A stretch of DNA of 64,000 nt from positions 127,398,927 to 127,462,926 of the forward strand of contig CM068367.1 of NCBI GenBank assembly GCA_034769895.1, given 5' to 3'. This stretch comes from Magicicada septendecula. Its lineage: Eukaryota > Arthropoda > Insecta > Hemiptera > Cicadidae. Below the pieces are notes generated by a model. The model was given only the letters and a program-made list of their open reading frames with translations. It had not been told where the DNA came from and did no database searches. The translations under genes and the position numbers were made by a program. Below, piece by piece: positions 59,501 to 64,000 of this stretch (the first letter of the stretch is position 1; each line of letters starts with the position of its first letter).

Positions 59501-62280
59501 AGTTTTTAAATGTCATAAAATGGAGTATAATGTTCTACATATCGTCGGCCGATGTTGAAGTAAGTACTGTACACGTACGAAGTACGAACATTACGTTTCC
59601 GCGAACGTCAGGCTACAGCTCAATTCAAATTCTGATCATTCGGCAAATAGATTCTGAAGCGATTAATAACATCTGACAACACAACGACATAAAGCTCCCG
59701 AGTTGCTGAGTTTTTCAACTGCTGTCTGTCTACTGAAATAACATTCTACGCGCGCGCGCGACGTACGTATTTCATTCGACTGAATAAACGACGAGAACAA
59801 AAGCCGTCACGAAAAGGTGCAACAAAATAAAACACGAGAGAATTTAACGAGCGCGTGCGCTTCTCCGGACGAACGTTCACACACATGCATTATGTATGAG
59901 AATACGGGGGGGAGGCGGTACTCAGACAGACACAGAGGGTACGATTTTGCTCGCGTACGCGACCTGCTGCTGCATGCATATTGGTTTTGCGCAGTGTTCC
60001 GTGCACGCAAACACAGTCACTGAATATAGTACTGGCTTCCTTTTATCTTTATCTCGTTTATTCTCAGCTCGTTTTGTTACAAGGAAAGTGAAAATCTGTT
60101 TAGCAGCGTAGAGATAATACGCCCGCTAGAACTGTGTGTTACGCGACCGGTTATTTTAAACGCTGTACCCAGTGTACGTTCAGCGAAACAAAGTACTATG
60201 TCCTACGCGAAGCACGCGGGCGTGTATAATATACATACACGTGCCCATCTCTAGGCCTATACAGGAGTATACATACACTTTAATTAATAGGTGTAGAGTT
60301 GGTGAAGGTCAGGACTTAACACTATGTGGAAACAGAAGAAGTAACGCTGGAAGATAAAGTAAAGCAAAGCATCATCATCATCAGCATTATCAACATCACT
60401 GTCGTCGTTATCTTCCCTCAACCATAAGCCCATGACTTATACGATATCTAGTCATGGTACACCTCAAACCGCATTTAACAGAGATGCACAGTGGAAAGAG
60501 CTACTGTCATGTGTACTCACGTGTTGATGTCGAGTTGTAATAAGACCCGCTTTACTTCAGCCAGAATGTCATCTTGCCCCAACAGTAGATACACGGGGTT
60601 GAATTTCCTCGGCCTTGAGCCAAATACAGGGCACAACATGCCGAATAAAACCATGAAAAACGATCTCCTTTCCCTACACTACAGCATGCCCTCCCCGCCT
60701 CTTTATAAAACAAAGTAGGAAAAAAGTTGAAGAAAAGATTCACATGAGAAACACGGGACACTTCGATAGAAACACCCTACAGGAAGATAACATATTTTCG
60801 TACTGAGCAGTATTATACTGAACAAGAATATCTTACTCGAAACCTGAAAGCTAATCAAAAACAAAATTATAATAATCTACAGACCTGTCATTGTGGTCGT
60901 GTACAGACAGCGCAGAAAAACATTTCAGAGGTACTAAAATGAATTTCTAAAGACTAGCTGAAAATAAAAATATAAGAAACTAGGCCATAATAGAAATCGT
61001 CTGCACTGAGAATTCAATTATAATGTCAAAATAAATCCCGTTACGTTGATATAGAAGATTATATCAAATGGTCGAAATTCATTCGTAAAACAAGTATTAA
61101 ATTGGCAAATAAAACGCAGAAACAAACGAGAAAAACTTGGCGAGAATGCACAAACAAGACACGAAGGTGAGGGAATCGGGGATATTTTATCGGCCGAGTA
61201 AATCAGATGGAGAATCGAAAATGTCGGAGAACGCTGTAAACAGATGCGTGTATATAAAAAAATACAATCAGACGTTGGATTACACGCAGAACACATTATA
61301 TCTTCTTGGATATCACAGTCAAAAGTAGCTGTGAAGATATACACAAAAGACTGATACCCTAAATAAAAATTGGAATCAAAGCAAGGAGAAAATCTCACAA
61401 TCTCTGCGTGTTCCGTAGCTTCGTATGGATACGGATGAAGAAGAGGAGGAAGAAGGGACGAACGCAGAGAATTTCATAAAGGGACAGTGGTGAAAGACCG
61501 TTCCCTGCAGAAACTTTAAACCGATAAAATCATCACCACAGATACTGACCGTTATGGTCGCTACAATAGAATTAAACGCCTACACTATTCGTACGCACGG
61601 CGAATCAATTACCTAAACTTGTGTTACATAATTAACAATGTCGTCGTTATCGACCATTTGTATCGTAAATGTTCGGGGGGAGGGAGGGAAGTAGAACTCT
61701 GGTAGCAACGCCAATAGACGGAACAGCGTTCAGACCCTTGTAACAGCTATCTGAACACGATTGAGAACATGCGCACATATGAGAGGAAGAGAAAGGGAGA
61801 GGGAGAGGGCGAGAGTAAGAGTAATCGCATCCCCTTCTTCCCATTCGAATACCCACGTATTACAGTATCACGTTTACAACAGTTTACCTATTAGTTTCTC
61901 GCCCTCATATAAATAAACATCGTTTTTACTAATCTACTCCACAGTTCGGAGAATGCCTCCATACTCATTATGTACAGAGAATAATTATTTAAGGACCGAT
62001 TATTCTCTAACGAGAAATCTTCTCCAGTTCCCTAAACACGGGAGTTGATCAGACTCGCATGTGAATGAGTGTCCTCACGCGGTTTCTCGCTCAGAAGATG
62101 GTTGGGACGGCGATCCTTTTATATTATTAAACCTCTTGGAGTCAAATCTAGCTATTTTTGTAACATTATCTGCAGTCTTCTCGCTTCTTCAAATGTCCTG
62201 CGTCTAATTCCATTTAATTTCCTCATCTGTCTACACGGCATGATCTATACGGCTGCGTTCCACTGCGCTGATTTTTTTTA
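59501..62280. other. spacer with small low-complexity tracts
   Basis: It holds CGCGCGCGCG at about 59750, a (CAT)n tract at 60372-60382, GAA-rich sequence at 61436-61456 and a GA-rich patch at 61780-61815. Open frames (up to 126 codons, minus, 61018-61398) have no motif and are not called. Confidence 0.55.
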
Positions 62281-62900
62281 GTGACCCCCACCACCCTTCT
62301 GCACTTCTTGAATCCCGCCTGAATAAACAGGCTAATCCCTAGGCTGCGGCTTGCTGAGTCTGAGGTTGCACATTGTTTGGCGCCTGCTTTGCCGTCTCGG
62401 CTGGGTTGAAACTCAGAGCATGGGAAACCACAAGGTGTGCAATCTTAATTGCGGGAGCCACCCGCCCGGAAGATTGCGGACACAGAGAGAATGGAGGAAA
62501 GACAGCCTACGACACATATTTTCTACCAAAGATCAATGGGTAGTAGAAAAAGGGGAAGACCCCGAAGTAGATTCACAGACCAGATAGAAGAGGATGAAAG
62601 ATGAACATAAGAAACTGGAAAGCCAGGGTACGCAATAGGGAGGAATGGAATCGACTCTTGGAGCAGGCCAAGACCCATCAAGGGTTGTAGAGCCACGACT
62701 GATGATGATGATGATGATCCGCCCGGAAGTGGCAACCCATCGTTTCGGACGACTTGCCTCCGGGCGGTCAGGATTATCGACCACACCAGCGCGTCTCTAA
62801 GCTCCTGCGGGCTATGTCTTAAAGGGGTCACGGAGGCGCGCCTCAGGCTGGAGCATAATAATCAGAGATGCCCCACGTTATCATACATGTAATCATGTAT
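62281..62900. repeat. dispersed repeat, LINE-filled copy
   Basis: 62305-62472 and 62719-62760 align to the copy at 63755-64000. Shared blocks are CTTGAATCC, GCCTGA...CAGGC, CTAAGGCTGCGG-like sequence, GGTTGCA, GAAACTCAGAGCAT, GGAAAC, and TGGCAACCCA followed by CGTT(T/A)CGGAC. Family unknown; the part after 62760 has no counterpart before the window ends. Confidence 0.65.
62462..62729 (+). pseudogene. short LINE tail with 11-bp target duplication
   Basis: 246 bp (62473-62718) is bounded by CCGCCCGGAAG at 62462-62472 and 62719-62729. In shifting frames: REWRKDSLRHIFSTKDQWV, RKRGRPRSRFTDQIEEDER, MNIRNWKARVRNREEWNRLL, EQAKTHQGL. The (GAT)n tail is at about 62700-62718. These motifs are the extreme C-terminus of a LINE ORF2. 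The empty-site paralogue at about 63980 lacks the insert, confirming the boundaries. Confidence 0.88.
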
Positions 62901-63754
62901 TCGTGGACCGCACCATAACACCTTCTGCCGAGCAAACGACCGCGCTGCACTGTCTGAACCTGCCGTTCATCGGGGGCTCCGGCCTGGACAACGCAGACAA
63001 ACCGGGGTGCGAGACGCCCCGTGCATCTTCTGTGTGTCATTGATGTTTTATGTCTCTTCTTACTTCTAGCATAATACTTTCCACGATTCTCTAAGCAGTA
63101 CGTAATTTTCTTAAAATAATTTTTGCGTCAGACCTTAATCATTGAAGAAAAGCAGAAACGTCTGGCGAAGCGTTTATATACAAATGTAAGCGCCGCTTGC
63201 AACCTAAGAATTCGTGGTAAAAGAAAACGTTGTTTCTGCTAACTCCACTACATCAGTGCTAAATCCTAAAAACTTTCTGTATACACAAAATGAGATAATA
63301 TTAAACAACGGACGATGAACAGTGTTTACAAGGAGCAGTGATAAGAGTTTGTATGTAAAATTGCAGTGGTTGCGACAAATGTAGTGGCTGCGTACCTACC
63401 ACACCTACTTAGCCTAAGCGTTAACATTCTGCCCAGCGTGCATAGCAGTGCGGTTAATGAACTAACTGCTGCCGTCTGTGCACAACTAACGATTATGCTA
63501 CTGCAAGTGCACCACGTCAGATAAGACTAAACATTAAGTGGTAACAACCCACACTCGTACAGTTTGTATATGTCGCACCACCGTTACGAGGTTAAACACG
63601 TATGTTCTCTTTAGTTAACACCACATACATTCGCCCCACACGCGATGAGGTGGCTCGACTAAGTCTCAACCTCGTCTCGGTACTGAAGATACACTGAGCG
63701 AATGTTTCATTTTGCTATCCCACATGATGATAATCTTCGCATGAAGCACTCAGA
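62901..63754. other. spacer
   Basis: Nothing recognised. Confidence 0.5.
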
Positions 63755-64000
63755 ACCGCCCCTCCCCCCATCATACTAAGCTTCCTTGAATCCGGCCTGA
63801 CATCAGCCAGGCACATCCCTAAGGCTGCGGTTTCCCAACGTTAGGTTGCAAACAGCGTCCGCCATCATAAAAAAATCGACAGCACAGAGTTTTTAACAAC
63901 ATCGGCTAGGCCGAAACTCAGAGCATAGGAAACTGCGAGGTGTTCAAGTGCCTAATTGCTGCAGCCATTCGCCCTGTAGTGGCAACCCAACGTTACGGAC
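63755..64000. repeat. dispersed repeat, empty-site copy (runs off the window)
   Basis: Paralogue of 62281-62760 without the LINE: GCAGCCATTCGCCCTGTAG runs straight into TGGCAACCCAACGTTACGGA. It also carries an extra ~45-bp AT-rich stretch (about 63870-63905) not present in the first copy. Confidence 0.65.

Noticed and set aside
61018-61398. 126-codon minus-strand open frame
   Set aside because: No motif was found on either strand beyond a weak LINE-like purine bias on the plus strand, so neither reading was called.
63140-63175. GAAACGTC at about 63154-63161 as a hammerhead
   Set aside because: No CTGANGA box or plausible stem II upstream.

Overview
The window looks like gene-poor, repeat-rich intergenic or intronic DNA from a large arthropod genome. 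An insect is most likely. The LINE C-termini resemble those common in cockroach- and termite-type genomes, but the species call is an inference. No rRNA gene, intact tRNA gene, CRISPR array or bacterial operon is visible. No host protein-coding exon could be supported: the open frames are short, lack family motifs, and fall inside repeats or AT-rich spacer. No LTR retrovirus, LTR retrotransposon or Polinton remnant was recognised.

Layout. 0-5.5 kb holds a possible SINE, a hammerhead-bearing foldback element (902-1207), a complete non-autonomous PIF/Harbinger-type element with perfect terminal inverted repeats (1550-2207), the head of a Helitron-like (HINE-like) element with a hammerhead insertion inside it (4237-4519), and a mariner transposase remnant. 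5.56-12.19 kb is the dominant structure: 32 copies of a ~160-bp repeat in four blocks of 10, 6, 10 and 6 units. Blocks are separated by shared hairpin ends and (CAGA)n tracts, giving a PQPQ higher-order duplication with a ~3.39-kb period. A copy of the same element with a single repeat unit lies at 36.08-36.84 kb. 12.5-33 kb is mostly spacer with decayed LINE 3' ends on both strands, a second mariner remnant (16.26-16.73 kb), and a 720-bp foldback (20869-21591) carrying two divergent intact hammerhead cores. 33-43 kb is mostly unassigned spacer with a 100-bp (AG)n tract. 43-49 kb contains LINE tails, one with a clean 12-bp target duplication inside another repeat. 49-58 kb is AT-rich spacer with two small GC-rich islands, a 3 x 119-bp tandem array and a third foldback. 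58-64 kb has two abutting LINE tails, a tRNA-Thr-like SINE head, and a repeat present as LINE-filled and LINE-empty copies 1.5 kb apart.

The content is a layered record of mobile elements rather than a set of cooperating genes. The most notable theme is short Penelope-like hammerhead ribozyme elements (two clear families, at least five ribozyme-like cores). One of them sits inside a Helitron-like element whose internal unit has expanded into a satellite-like array.
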